A DNA stretch of 64,000 nt, from positions 124,001-188,000 of the forward strand of contig MKSR01000036.1 in the NCBI GenBank assembly GCA_001898145.1. Direction: 5' to 3'. How positions within the stretch are numbered: the stretch's first letter is position 1; every line of letters begins with the position of its first letter. A program made the translations under genes and the position numbers. This document shows positions 25,411 to 34,613 of this stretch, piece by piece. This stretch comes from Dyadobacter sp. 50-39 (GTDB lineage: Bacteria; Bacteroidota; Bacteroidia; Cytophagales; Spirosomataceae). A model generated the notes under the pieces. It was not told where the DNA came from and made no database searches. It worked only from the letters and a program-made list of their open reading frames with translations.

Positions 25411-27105
25411 TCAATACCCATCATTCTGCTTCAAATATCCCGGCAAATTCGACGCGCCGTCGATGGCGGTTTGCGGGATCGGGAAGATGCGTTTCTTTAC
25501 GTCGGTATTGGTTTTTTCGGTCCATTTGCCTTCGTATTTGCCAAAACGGATCATATCCGGGCGGCGCAGCATTTCCCAGTAGAATTCGAAACCGCGTTCG
25601 CGGAAGAGCAGGTCGAGATTCATGGTCGTAAGCGCAGGCGGCGCGAGCGTCTTCGTGCGTGATGCGCGCACGAGGTTTACATCGGCCAGGGCACCGGCCG
25701 CGTCGTTGCTTTTGCGCAGCTTCGCTTCGGCACGCATGAGGTAAATATCGGCCAGACGTGCGATCACGATATCGGCTTCACCGCGGTTACGACCGGTGTT
25801 CGACTTATTGCTGAACTCGTATTTCTCTACACGGTAGCCCGTATTGTAGTTGCTGCCTGCGGTAGTGAAGTCGATCATCTCAGAGAAGCTTACCGGCAAA
25901 TCGGCACGGTTACGGGTCACGTAGCTCAGTTTACCCACTTTCAGCTTGCCGTCGGGGCAGCGGAGGAACGCCCCGTTTACCCGCAATGCGCCGTATTGCT
26001 GGCCTCTCAGGATACCGCGGTTGATCTTGTAATCCGCATCAGCTACACAGGTGTCGGCCGCATTGGAATAGATCGACATGTTTTGCTGATAAAAACGCGG
26101 GTCGCGGGAAGGGTCAACGGCACCATAAGCCTGTACCCAGGTCTGGTAGAAATCCGAAGTAATACCCGGACCATCGGTACCGTTCGCGGCAGGGAATTCT
26201 GCGAGCGGGAACTGGTCGCCGGAGATCGAGAAGTAAGCCATACGGTTGTGTCCGTTCAGCTCGGCGCGCTGGTCAACCGCGAAAATGATCTCTTCGTTTG
26301 TGTGGTTGCTGTTTCCAAAGATCGCGAAGTAGTCCGCGGAAAGTTTCGCCTGGCCGGAGTTGATCACCTTGTCGGTATACTGGATCACCTTATCCATATC
26401 CTCGGCCTTGAAATCGAACGTCGCACCGTAAATGTTGCGGTACACCGCTGCATTTAAATTAAGACGAGCCAGCAAGCTCCATACGGCAGCTTGGTTCAAA
26501 CGGCCCGGACCTACCACCGACTTCGGTTGCAAAACCGGCTCTACTGCCAGGAATTCGCTTTCGATGTACTTGACAGCCTCATCGCCGCGGATAATCTTGG
26601 ACGTCGTGCCCGGATCATCCTTCACAAATGCAATACCGAACAGATCGAGCATCACCATATTGTAGTAGGCGCGCATACCGCGGGCCTCCGCAGTGTAAAG
26701 TGCCGTATTGGGCGAAGTTGCACTCTTAAGGCCTTCGATGGCCGTGATACACCTCGAAATCGACTGTACGAGCTGGTTCCAGGTGTTGTTTACATTCGGG
26801 TCGGTGCTGGTGGTATTGTGCCCGTGCAAAGCAATGTAAATACCGTTATCGCCCCAGTCGGTGCCGCCCCGGTATGGGAGGATGGCTTCGTCGGTGGAGA
26901 TTTCCTGCAATGCAAAATAGGTGGTATGCTGGAAAAGGTTGGGCAGCAATGCGTAGGTCGGTGCGAGCAGTCCGTTGACTGTTTCTTCTTCTGAAAGTTT
27001 GGCCGTGAGCGTTTCGTCCAGCACTTTTTCTTTCAGGTCGGTACAGGCGTTGCTGAACATGAGCAGGCCGGTTACCGCAAATATGGTTGATAGTTTCTTC
27101 TTCAT
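25411..27105 (-). CDS. RagB/SusD family nutrient uptake outer membrane lipoprotein
   Basis: A 564-residue SusD-like lipoprotein: lipoprotein signal MKKKLSTIFAVTGLLMFSNAC (Cys21), N-terminal TPR-type helices (NGLLAPTYALLPNL, AEARGMRAYYNMVMLDLFG, QAAVWSLLARLNLNAAVY) and the C-terminal SusD block ending ADIVIARLADIYLMRAEAKLRKSNDAAGALADVNLVRASRTKTLAPPALTTMNLDLLFRERGFEFYWEMLRRPDMIRFG. It caps the SusC pore on the cell surface and binds the substrate. Its start is 10 bases after the susC stop, so the two are one transcript. Substrate is not visible, but the operators upstream of susC tie it to the iol regulator. Confidence 0.95.
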   Translation of the reverse strand: MKKKLSTIFAVTGLLMFSNACTDLKEKVLDETLTAKLSEEETVNGLLAPTYALLPNLFQHTTYFALQEISTDEAILPYRGGTDWGDNGIYIALHGHNTTSTDPNVNNTWNQLVQSISRCITAIEGLKSATSPNTALYTAEARGMRAYYNMVMLDLFGIAFVKDDPGTTSKIIRGDEAVKYIESEFLAVEPVLQPKSVVGPGRLNQAAVWSLLARLNLNAAVYRNIYGATFDFKAEDMDKVIQYTDKVINSGQAKLSADYFAIFGNSNHTNEEIIFAVDQRAELNGHNRMAYFSISGDQFPLAEFPAANGTDGPGITSDFYQTWVQAYGAVDPSRDPRFYQQNMSIYSNAADTCVADADYKINRGILRGQQYGALRVNGAFLRCPDGKLKVGKLSYVTRNRADLPVSFSEMIDFTTAGSNYNTGYRVEKYEFSNKSNTGRNRGEADIVIARLADIYLMRAEAKLRKSNDAAGALADVNLVRASRTKTLAPPALTTMNLDLLFRERGFEFYWEMLRRPDMIRFGKYEGKWTEKTNTDVKKRIFPIPQTAIDGASNLPGYLKQNDGY

Positions 27106-27115
27106 GGGTCAATAA

Positions 27116-30100
27116 TTAAAAGCCGAGGTTGATCGAGAAAATGACAGTTTTCGCTTTCGGATAGCTCAGGTAGTCGATGCCATAAGAGGTAATGCCGGCG
27201 ATCGAACGGTCGTTGTTAACTTCCGGGTCGTAGCCATTGTATTTGGTCCACAAAGCCAGGTTTTGGCCTGTAACCGAAATGCGGGCTGTCTGTACCCATC
27301 TGCTGATACCAAGCTTGGCGGTGTTGAGGTTATAGCCGAGCACGAGGTTGTTCAACCTCAGGTAAGCACCGCTTTTGAGATACCTTGTAGAAACACCTGC
27401 CGAGTTGTTAACCGATTCTTCCGGCGATTCGAGTGCTTCCGGTGTTACGTTCACACCTTTCGACAGTTTCAGCTTGTAAAAATTCGAGTTCGCAGTGTTG
27501 TCATACACTTTGTTGCCGGCAACGCCATTGAAATTGGCGCTCAGGTCGAAGCCCTTGAAGCTGACATTTCCGTTGAAATTGTACATGCGGGTAGGTAATG
27601 CAGTACCGGCTACAACACGGTCGGCGTCGTTCACGATGCCATTGCCGTCCACGTCGCGGAACTTGCTGATGCCTTTCTCGTCGAAACCGATGAACTCTTT
27701 CAGGTAGAATGAGCCGATCGCCTCCCCATTGATATAGCCGTTGATGGTGGCCGACGTCAGACCGGATCCTTGCGCGGATCCCGAAGGAATAACGGTATAA
27801 GGAGAGTGTTCGACGCGGTTTTTGATGAAAGTAATGTTTCCGCCAAGCGAGTATCTCAAGCCATTCTCCAGGGTATTGCGATAGTTCAGGTCAAGCTCCA
27901 AACCCTGGTTGATGATCTGCATATCAGGCACGTTGGTCCAGAAAGTACCCGCTGGCTGAACTGGGTCGGCAGGGATCACTTCAAGCAGCATCTTTTCGGA
28001 TACCTTTCTGAAATAATCAATTTCTCCACTCAATGCCCCTTTGAACAAACCAAAGTCAAGACCTAAGTCCGTCTGTTTGGACACTTCCCATTGGATGTTG
28101 GGGTTAGCCAGACGTGTGTAGGTAGTACCGGCGGGATAGGTGGTGCCGCCGTCAAGCGGATAGCTCGCAGTTCCTGAAACCACGGATGTAAAACGTGCCT
28201 GCGTAATTTTGGATGGGATTTCCTGGTTACCCGTCGATCCCCAGCCTGCGCGGAGTTTCAATTCCGAGAATGGCGACGATTTCATGAAAGGTTCTTCTGA
28301 AATCCTCCAACCTGCGGAGAACGACGGGAACGATCCGTATTTGTTGTTGGAACCGAATTTGGACGACCCGTCGATACGCAACGTAGCGGTAAGCAAATAC
28401 CTGTCTTTGAAACCATAGCTCGCACGGCCAAAGAACGATTGTAATTCATTGATCGTCGCGAAACCGCCGGGTTGATTCAATGCCAACGAAAGATCTTGCC
28501 CGAGGCCCGGGTTGTAGATCGGCTCGATGTCCGAGATCGGGAATTTGTTGATACTGAAATTCCGGCTCTGAATGAAAATGCGCTGGTATGAATGACCGAG
28601 CAATGCGGTCAGGCTGTGCATTTTGGTATTCAGGTTGTAAGTAAGGTAGTTCTCGATCAGTCTGTTGGTATTACGGAGACCGTAGTTTTCCAGACGTCCG
28701 ATCTCGGCCGGGATCGTACTGGGCAGCAATTGCTTATCCTGTGTGGCCGTTGAGTTATCGATGCCAAAGTTCAGTTTGTAAATCAGCCCGTCGATAATCT
28801 TCACGGAAGGCGAAATACTCGCCAGCACGCGGTTGGTCGTCAGTTCCTCCTTATACTGCTGCAAAGTGAACAGCGGGTTGGTGAAATCCTGATATTGAGC
28901 AATTTGTCCGTTCGCATCGTAGGGAGCGTAAGTCGGGTTGATGGTCAGGGCACTACCAATCGCACCCTGGATGTTAGGACGTTGGTTCTTGGTATTGGTA
29001 GCATTCAGATTAAAATCCAGCGTCACGCGGTCGTCGAACAATTTTTGCGAAAGGTTCATACGACCCGTGTAGCGGTTCTGCTGGCTGTTTTTAAGAATAC
29101 CTTGCTGTTTTTGCGCGCCAAATGATGCGTAATAGGTCATTTTATCACTACCGCCACCCACTGACACGTTGTGATTGTGAGTAGTAGCAGTCCTGAAAAT
29201 TTCCTTCTGCCAGTCCGTATTGGCTTTCCCGTCGGTGATGGTTGCGCCGAGCTTGGTCGCTTCGGCCAAAAACTCAGGTCCCGAGAGCACATCCAGCGGA
29301 CGTGCTACATTGGAAATACCCAGGCTTCCCGAGTAGGTCACTTGTGCGGTGCCAGACTTGCCTTTTTTAGTTGTAATGAGAATAACCCCGTTGGCACCTC
29401 TTGCACCATAGATGGCTGTGGCAGAGGCGTCTTTCAGTACATCGATCGACTCGATATCCTGTGGGTTCAGGAAGTTGAGGGGGTTGGTATCGCCGCCGGT
29501 ACCGCTGTTGTCGAGCGCCATACCGTCCACCACAAACAGCGGCGTACTGCCGGTGCGCACACCACCCGGTCCGCGCACGGTGATGTTGGTTTTACCGCCT
29601 GGCTCACCGGTAGCCGAAGTGATATTCACACCCGAAACTTTTCCCTGAAGCAATTGCTCGGGCGAGTTGATGATACCCTGGTTAAACTCTGCGCTTTTGA
29701 GCGACTTCACCGAGCCGGTAATGTCCTTCTTCGTAGCGCTGCCGTAGCCGACTACTACCACCTCGCTGAGGTTGGACGCTGCTTCTTTAAGCTTGACGAC
29801 GATGGAGCTCGCATTGCTTTCGGTGAGCAGGAAATCTTTCAGGGATTGTTTTTCAAATCCTATATAGCTGAATTCCAGGTTGTAACGCTGGCCTGTTTGC
29901 AGATTAGCAAAACTGAAAGAGCCCGATTCGTTGGTAGTTGCTCCCTGCTTGTTATTGCCGCTGACGTCGGAAATCACCACGGTAACGCCCGGCAGTCCTT
30001 CCGAAGATCCTTCGGTGGTCACTTTCCCGGTAAGGGTAACTTCCTGCAACTTGTTCATGCTGGTTTCAACATGTTTTCGGGGCTGGCCTTCGGGAACCGG

Positions 30101-30205
30101 TATTGCAGCAGCTGCTATGGCATGCAGGCCGCAAACGGCCGTTACCTGCATGAGGCAGTTTCTGATTATCCCGGTCCTGACTGATAGAGTCGAAGTATTT
30201 CTCAT
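27116..30205 (-). CDS. SusC/RagA family TonB-linked outer membrane transporter
   Basis: A 1029-residue TonB-dependent transporter. After the signal region (MRNTSTLSVRTGIIRNCLMQVTAVCGLHAIAAAA) come a CarboxypepD_reg-like domain (residues ~55-140, VTLTGKVTTEGSSEGLPGVTVVI ... FSYIGFEKQ), a plug domain (~150-270) with EVVVVGYGSATKKDITGSV and the SusC signature FVVDGMALDNSGTGGDTNPLNFLNPQDIESIDVLKDASATAIYGARGANGVILITTKKGK, and a 22-strand barrel ending in SYPKAKTVIFSINLGF with a terminal Phe. It imports an oligomer or large ligand with the SusD-like partner encoded 10 bases downstream. Two CAAACGTTTG operators lie 145-174 bases upstream of the start, identical to the one at the iol promoter. Confidence 0.95.
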   Translation of the reverse strand: MRNTSTLSVRTGIIRNCLMQVTAVCGLHAIAAAAIPVPEGQPRKHVETSMNKLQEVTLTGKVTTEGSSEGLPGVTVVISDVSGNNKQGATTNESGSFSFANLQTGQRYNLEFSYIGFEKQSLKDFLLTESNASSIVVKLKEAASNLSEVVVVGYGSATKKDITGSVKSLKSAEFNQGIINSPEQLLQGKVSGVNITSATGEPGGKTNITVRGPGGVRTGSTPLFVVDGMALDNSGTGGDTNPLNFLNPQDIESIDVLKDASATAIYGARGANGVILITTKKGKSGTAQVTYSGSLGISNVARPLDVLSGPEFLAEATKLGATITDGKANTDWQKEIFRTATTHNHNVSVGGGSDKMTYYASFGAQKQQGILKNSQQNRYTGRMNLSQKLFDDRVTLDFNLNATNTKNQRPNIQGAIGSALTINPTYAPYDANGQIAQYQDFTNPLFTLQQYKEELTTNRVLASISPSVKIIDGLIYKLNFGIDNSTATQDKQLLPSTIPAEIGRLENYGLRNTNRLIENYLTYNLNTKMHSLTALLGHSYQRIFIQSRNFSINKFPISDIEPIYNPGLGQDLSLALNQPGGFATINELQSFFGRASYGFKDRYLLTATLRIDGSSKFGSNNKYGSFPSFSAGWRISEEPFMKSSPFSELKLRAGWGSTGNQEIPSKITQARFTSVVSGTASYPLDGGTTYPAGTTYTRLANPNIQWEVSKQTDLGLDFGLFKGALSGEIDYFRKVSEKMLLEVIPADPVQPAGTFWTNVPDMQIINQGLELDLNYRNTLENGLRYSLGGNITFIKNRVEHSPYTVIPSGSAQGSGLTSATINGYINGEAIGSFYLKEFIGFDEKGISKFRDVDGNGIVNDADRVVAGTALPTRMYNFNGNVSFKGFDLSANFNGVAGNKVYDNTANSNFYKLKLSKGVNVTPEALESPEESVNNSAGVSTRYLKSGAYLRLNNLVLGYNLNTAKLGISRWVQTARISVTGQNLALWTKYNGYDPEVNNDRSIAGITSYGIDYLSYPKAKTVIFSINLGF

Positions 30206-30349
30206 AGTCGTGGATTATTGGATTTTACAGTGAATAGAATGTTGGAGCCAAAGGAATTTACAGTCATAGAGGAAAATTTGGAGTAATGAGTTACAAGATT
30301 ACCGATTGTATTATTAAGATAATTAATAGTAATTACTTTATAGTCAATG

Positions 30350-30359
30350 CAAACGTTTG
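30350..30359. promoter_or_regulatory. LacI-type operator CAAACGTTTG upstream of susC, proximal copy
   Basis: A perfect 10-bp palindrome in the context AATGCAAACGTTTGAAA, matching the site at 21528-21537 over at least 14 bases including flanks. It lies 145 bases upstream of the susC start codon. Confidence 0.6.
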
Positions 30360-30369
30360 AAATTCTGTG

Positions 30370-30379
30370 CAAACGTTTG
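30370..30379. promoter_or_regulatory. LacI-type operator CAAACGTTTG upstream of susC, distal copy
   Basis: A second perfect copy in the context GTGCAAACGTTTGAAAA, centred exactly 20 bp from the proximal copy, that is about two helical turns, so two repressor dimers could bind on the same face of the DNA. Confidence 0.6.
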
Positions 30380-30634
30380 AAAAAATATGGAGATTTAATT
30401 GGATGAAATTAATACTGCTTTTTGGGGTGTAGGAATAGTGATTTTAAATCATCCCAAAGTCTAACGGGGATGAGAAAAGTTGCATTTAAGCAGCATTTCA
30501 GGCCAAAAATGGGATTAGCAGGAAGAATAAATGAAGGAATTCGCTTTAAGGAATTGTTAAATCGGCCGGAGCGGATAGGACACGGGCTGGAAAGTGGAGT
30601 AGCGGGAGGGAAGCGACGGAGAATTTTCAGACGA

Positions 30635-30868
30635 CTAAGCGGCGCTATCAGTCGGAGTAACTTTTAAGGTTAATCCACGCGTTTTCAGCAGTTCATCCAA
30701 TTCCTGTTGATGTTCTGCCAGGAGCTGTTCGTATTGCGTGATCATTAACCATGAATCGCCTGACTCGCGATGCATTTTCAGGGTTTGATTAGTGAGTGCT
30801 ACAAGTTCTATAAGTCGCGACACGCGCAATCCCCATTCTTCCAGTTCTACTATCATCTGTGGTTTCAT
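30635..30868 (-). CDS. Small helical protein (77 aa), partner of the nucleotidyltransferase-like protein
   Basis: A 77-residue protein, almost all helix: MIVELEEWGLRVSRLIELVALTNQTLKMHRE and LMITQYEQLLAEHQQELDELLKTRG, the second with heptad-like Leu spacing suited to a coiled coil. No membrane segment, no HEPN-type R-X4-6-H motif and no known DNA-binding fold. Its ATG lies 3 bases after the stop of the upstream nucleotidyltransferase-like gene, so the two are translationally coupled. Function unknown; an antitoxin or adaptor role next to a nucleotidyltransferase is an inference from arrangement and size. Confidence 0.75.
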   Translation of the reverse strand: MKPQMIVELEEWGLRVSRLIELVALTNQTLKMHRESGDSWLMITQYEQLLAEHQQELDELLKTRGLTLKVTPTDSAA

Positions 30869-30871
30869 GAC

Positions 30872-31336
30872 TCAGTAATTTAGTTGTATAAACCCTTTCG
30901 ATTGTCCTTTTCGAGTATCTTTAGAGAACCCATGCATCCACTGCACAGAGTCCAGGTAAGATTGGAAGAAGTCTTTGTGATCCTTTGGGTAATCTTTAAC
31001 AAAGTATCCGTCGATACGGAGTCTTTGGTCACGACTGTATTCTTTCAGAAGGTACAACAGATGCTCATTGCGACTGAAAGTTTTCGCATTTACAAATGTC
31101 ACGAAATCGATATCTCCTGGATTAAGTTTCCTGGTAACAAAACTTCCGTCGATCCATTGATGAAAATCCGTGCCAATGATGGCAACCAACTTCTCCATAT
31201 ACACCGAAAAGTTCTCGAAAATTACCTGCCTCGTGCTAGATCTGGGAAAAGCATCCACAAACTCAGCTTTAAATGTCGACCAGTCAGTATAAATAATGTC
31301 GTAGGGCTTCAAGTTGCCCTGAATGTCAAACTCCAA
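30872..31336 (-). CDS. Minimal nucleotidyltransferase-fold protein (DUF6932-like)
   Basis: A 154-residue protein of the polymerase-beta nucleotidyltransferase fold. The core motif GS-x9-DxD is present as Gly64-Ser65 ... Asp75-Ile-Asp77 (QWIDGSFVTRKLNPGDIDFV), and a third acidic residue, Asp109 in RLRIDGYFV, fits the last catalytic strand. The N-terminus MEFDIQGNLKPYDII matches what I recall of the DUF6932 family. The start is TTG at 31336: an in-frame TAA lies five codons upstream and no ATG lies near. The next gene follows after 3 bases. Such minimal enzymes can nucleotidylate proteins or tRNA, as in MNT-type toxin-antitoxin pairs, but the target here is unknown. Confidence 0.8.
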   Translation of the reverse strand: MEFDIQGNLKPYDIIYTDWSTFKAEFVDAFPRSSTRQVIFENFSVYMEKLVAIIGTDFHQWIDGSFVTRKLNPGDIDFVTFVNAKTFSRNEHLLYLLKEYSRDQRLRIDGYFVKDYPKDHKDFFQSYLDSVQWMHGFSKDTRKGQSKGFIQLNY

Positions 31337-31381
31337 GTGTGTGCTGTTTTACTGGTAATTAAAGATACCAAAATAAAACTT

Positions 31382-33925
31382 TTAAACGTCCTGCCGCAAC
31401 ACTTCCAGCGGCGGGCGGGACAAGATGCCGCGGCTGTTGAGCAAACCGATTATTACGGTTAGCAACGTGACGAAAAGAAATATCAGTGCCACGGGACCGG
31501 GCTCGGGATTGAATTCGGACTCGAAACTGAACTTCGCGAGGCTGAAACTGCCGATGATGGCAATGAGAATACCAGTGATTGCGGCCAGTGCGCCCAGGAA
31601 GAAATATTCGAGCGAGGTGATGATGAATATCTGCTTGCGGCTCGCGCCCAATGTGCGCAGCAGAACGCTCTCCTGAATGCGCTGATATTTGCTGATCATG
31701 ACGGATGCAATGAGCACGATAAGCCCGGTGAGGATACTGAAACCGGCCATGAAGCGGATCACGAAGCCGATTTTGTTAAAAATATCGTCGAGCACACGCA
31801 GTACAAGGGCCAGGTCGATGATGGAAATGTTGGGATACTGCCGGACCAGCGCCTGCTGAAATTGCGCGGAAACGGCCGGATTGGGTACGTGCGTGAGCAT
31901 GGCGTGGAACTGGGGCGCTTCTTCGAGCACGCCGGTCGGGAACACGACCAGGAAGTTGGTACGCACTTCGCTCCAGTTCACTTCGCGGAAACTGGAAATA
32001 ATCGTAGGCATGATGGTGCCCTGGACATTGAATACCAGCGTGTCGCCCAGTTCCAGTCGGCTTCTTTCGGCGAAGCCTTGTTCGACAGACACCGGGATCA
32101 GTTCCGCGGATTTGTCGTATTTACCCTGCCATTTCCCTTTGGTGATTTTTTCGGAAGAAGTTGTGGAATCGCGGAAAGTGACGCGGTATTCGCGGCCGAA
32201 AATGCGCCGGGATTGTTCGGCGGTGGTGTCGCCTTCAAAATCGGCAGCGGTTTTACCGTTAATTTCCTCCAGACGCATATTGACGATGGGCACGCTTTGG
32301 TTAATGGGCACATTTTGCGCCTTCGCAATGGCCAGCACGCCGTCTTTTTGATGGCTTTGGATATCGAACAGTACCATATTAGGCTGGTTACCGCTGCTCG
32401 ACAGCTTCACCCGGTTGAGCAGGATGGTTTGTATAAAAAATAGCGTGCATATCAGCGACGTTCCCAGCCCGACCGATACAATGAGGATCGTCGTCTGGTT
32501 GTTGGGCCGGTACAAGTTCGCCAGGCCCTGGCGCCACAGGTAGCTCCATGATACGGGGAAGAACCGGCGTACTAGCCACATCAGCAAGCTGGCAATGCCG
32601 AAAAGCACCAGGAACGAGGCGAGTATGCTGGCGGTAAACACCAATGCCTGCACCCAGGTCTGCATTTGCAGGAACGAAAACCCGAAAATGAACAGGACAA
32701 TCAGCCCGTACAAAGCCCAGCTGACCGCGTCGCGTTCGGGATGGGATGCGTCCGAAGCCGAGCGGAGTACATTCAGCGGTGAGACTTTGCGGATGGATAC
32801 GAGCGGGGGTAATGCGAAAAGAATGGAAATGAGCACGCCAATCGCGAGCCCCTGGCCGATGGCCGTCCAGGATATGTCGGTAGTGAGATCAAATGGGAGC
32901 AGGTCTTGCAGGACCACGGGAAGAAATTGCTGGATAACGGTCCCCAGTATGGTACCCAGCACCGTGCCGATCAGCCCGATACCGGCGATCTGAATGAGAT
33001 AGATCAGGAATGCCTGCGATGCTTTGACGCCCAGGCAGCGCAGGATCGCGATGGAGTTCAGTTTCTCGCGTACATATATGTGTATGGCGCTTGCTACGCC
33101 TATACACCCGAGCAGGAGCGCTACAAATCCCACCAATGACAGGAAGCGCGTGAGGTCGCGGAACGAGCGGCCGGTATCTTCCTTCTGGCTCTGCACCGTA
33201 TTATAGTCAAGGTCGTACCGTTCGAATTTCGGTTGCAGCGTTTTGACCATCTTTTCGACATCCGTTTTCGGAGGATATTTGAAATAATACCGGTAGCCGA
33301 CGCGGCTGCCTTTCTGCATGAGGCCCGTCTGGTCGAGAAAGCGCATCGGGATGTAAACCACCGGTGCCACGGAGGCGGTAATGCCTGTCGAGCCGGGGGC
33401 TTTTTCAAGAATGCCGGCAATGGCAAATGTCACCTCGCCGATCCGGATCGAATCGCCGACCCTCGCGCGGTATTGCAATGCCAACGTCTGGTCTATCAAG
33501 GCTTCCTGCCGGTCGCGGAATGTCTTTTCAGCCGAAACCGGCACCGTTTCCAGTTTGCCATAGTAAGGGAAATCGCCGGAGAGCGCTTTCACCTGGGTGA
33601 GCCTGCTGCCGCCGCCTTTATTGAAATACACCATCGAAGCAAATGCGCGCTCCTCGGAGCGGACTTTGCCCAGCGAATCGACGAACGTGAGCGCTTTTCC
33701 TTCGATCTTTTTCCCGCTGTAAACCGATAAATCGGCACCGATAAGCGTTGCGGCCTGGTTGTCGATATTGTCGCGCAGGTTGTCGCCGAGTGAATAAATG
33801 GCCACGAGCGCGGCTATGCCGAGGATAATGGACGATATGAAAAGGGCCAGCCGGGCGCGGTTTCTGCGGCTGTCGCGCCACGCCATTTGCAATAACCAGG
33901 AGAGGTTGAAAGTATTGGGGTTCAT
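31382..33925 (-). CDS. ABC transporter permease, FtsX-like, YbbP type
   Basis: An 847-residue inner-membrane protein with two FtsX/MacB-like permease modules. After the first helix (LALFISSIILGIAALVAIYSLGDNL) comes a large periplasmic domain (~60-270), then three helices (FVALLLGCIGVASAIHIYVREKL, FLIYLIQIAGIGLIGTVLGTILGTV and the next), two helices in the middle (~440-510), a second periplasmic domain (~520-720) and a final triple of helices with FIITSLEYFFLGALAAITGILIAII. The ATG at 33925 gives MNPNTFNLSWLLQMAWRDSRRNRARL, so 32 upstream residues are not coding. The ATPase gene lies 13 bases upstream. In E. coli the same pair (ybbA-ybbP) is also divergent from tesA; the transported lipid-like substrate is unknown. 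Confidence 0.9.
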   Translation of the reverse strand: MNPNTFNLSWLLQMAWRDSRRNRARLALFISSIILGIAALVAIYSLGDNLRDNIDNQAATLIGADLSVYSGKKIEGKALTFVDSLGKVRSEERAFASMVYFNKGGGSRLTQVKALSGDFPYYGKLETVPVSAEKTFRDRQEALIDQTLALQYRARVGDSIRIGEVTFAIAGILEKAPGSTGITASVAPVVYIPMRFLDQTGLMQKGSRVGYRYYFKYPPKTDVEKMVKTLQPKFERYDLDYNTVQSQKEDTGRSFRDLTRFLSLVGFVALLLGCIGVASAIHIYVREKLNSIAILRCLGVKASQAFLIYLIQIAGIGLIGTVLGTILGTVIQQFLPVVLQDLLPFDLTTDISWTAIGQGLAIGVLISILFALPPLVSIRKVSPLNVLRSASDASHPERDAVSWALYGLIVLFIFGFSFLQMQTWVQALVFTASILASFLVLFGIASLLMWLVRRFFPVSWSYLWRQGLANLYRPNNQTTILIVSVGLGTSLICTLFFIQTILLNRVKLSSSGNQPNMVLFDIQSHQKDGVLAIAKAQNVPINQSVPIVNMRLEEINGKTAADFEGDTTAEQSRRIFGREYRVTFRDSTTSSEKITKGKWQGKYDKSAELIPVSVEQGFAERSRLELGDTLVFNVQGTIMPTIISSFREVNWSEVRTNFLVVFPTGVLEEAPQFHAMLTHVPNPAVSAQFQQALVRQYPNISIIDLALVLRVLDDIFNKIGFVIRFMAGFSILTGLIVLIASVMISKYQRIQESVLLRTLGASRKQIFIITSLEYFFLGALAAITGILIAIIGSFSLAKFSFESEFNPEPGPVALIFLFVTLLTVIIGLLNSRGILSRPPLEVLRQDV

Positions 33926-33938
33926 CGGAAATTCACAG

Positions 33939-34613
33939 TTAGCTTGCCTCCACAATTTTGCCGCCTTTGATGCGGATAATGCGCTGGGTCTTGGCAGCGA
34001 GTTCGAGGTCGTGGGTAACAACTACGAGTGTAGTGCCAGCTTCGCGGTTGAGATCAAAAAGCAGTTTTACCACTTTTTCGCTCGTTTCGGCATCGAGGTT
34101 GCCCGTGGGTTCGTCGGCAAAGAGGATCTGCGGCTGATTGGAGAATGCACGGGCCAGCGATACGCGCTGCTGTTCGCCGCCGCTGAGCTGGGTAGGGTAG
34201 TGGTGGCCGCGTTCGGCAAGGCCCACTTTATCGAGCAGGTCGAGCGCACGGGACTTCACATTCTTCTCGCCGCGGAGTTCCATGGGTACCATCACGTTTT
34301 CCAACGCGGTGAGCGTGGGCAGCAGCTGGAAGTTTTGGAAAATAAACCCTACGTACTGGTTGCGCACTGCCGCAAGCTGGTCTTCGTTGAGGCCGTTCAG
34401 CCGCGTCCCGTGCAGCTCTACTGTGCCCGCCGTGGAGCGGTCGAGGCCGGCGCAAAGGCCTAGCAGCGTCGTTTTGCCGCTGCCGGATGGGCCTACAATA
34501 GAGACTGTGGAACCTGTTTCGATGGAAAAACTGATATTGTCAAGGACTTTGAGGGTGCGGTCGCCGCTTTTATATATTTTACTGACGTCGTGCAGATCGA
34601 GTATGGTATTCAT
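33939..34613 (-). CDS. ABC transporter ATP-binding protein, YbbA/LolD type
   Basis: A 224-residue ATPase with Walker A VGPSGSGKTTLLG, Q-loop FIFQNFQLLPTLTALENV, ABC signature QLSGGEQQRVSLARAF, Walker B QILFADEPTGNLD and the H-loop VVVTHDLELA. The wording of the Q-loop and signature is typical of the MacB/LolD/YbbA group that pairs with FtsX-type permeases. The ATG at 34613 is used; a TTG one codon earlier is not needed. It forms an operon with the permease 13 bases downstream. Confidence 0.93.
   Translation of the reverse strand: MNTILDLHDVSKIYKSGDRTLKVLDNISFSIETGSTVSIVGPSGSGKTTLLGLCAGLDRSTAGTVELHGTRLNGLNEDQLAAVRNQYVGFIFQNFQLLPTLTALENVMVPMELRGEKNVKSRALDLLDKVGLAERGHHYPTQLSGGEQQRVSLARAFSNQPQILFADEPTGNLDAETSEKVVKLLFDLNREAGTTLVVVTHDLELAAKTQRIIRIKGGKIVEAS

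Larger units (their letters stand above)
30206..30634. other. 429-bp intergenic region upstream of susC, holding two operator copies
   Basis: AT-rich leader of the susC gene (30206-30345), two operator palindromes at 30350-30379, and then about 250 bases with no recognisable gene down to the stop of the 77-residue protein gene. A short open frame on the plus strand at 30422-30667 has no convincing start or composition. No clear promoter box could be fixed for susC. Confidence 0.6.

Noticed and set aside
29171-30184. A 337-codon open frame on the plus strand
   Set aside because: Antisense to the N-terminal half of susC, with no signal peptide, motif or start context; a shadow of codon bias.
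30422-30667. An 81-codon open frame on the plus strand in the susC upstream region
   Set aside because: It overlaps the end of the 77-residue protein gene, has an Arg/Lys-rich nondescript composition and no good start context.
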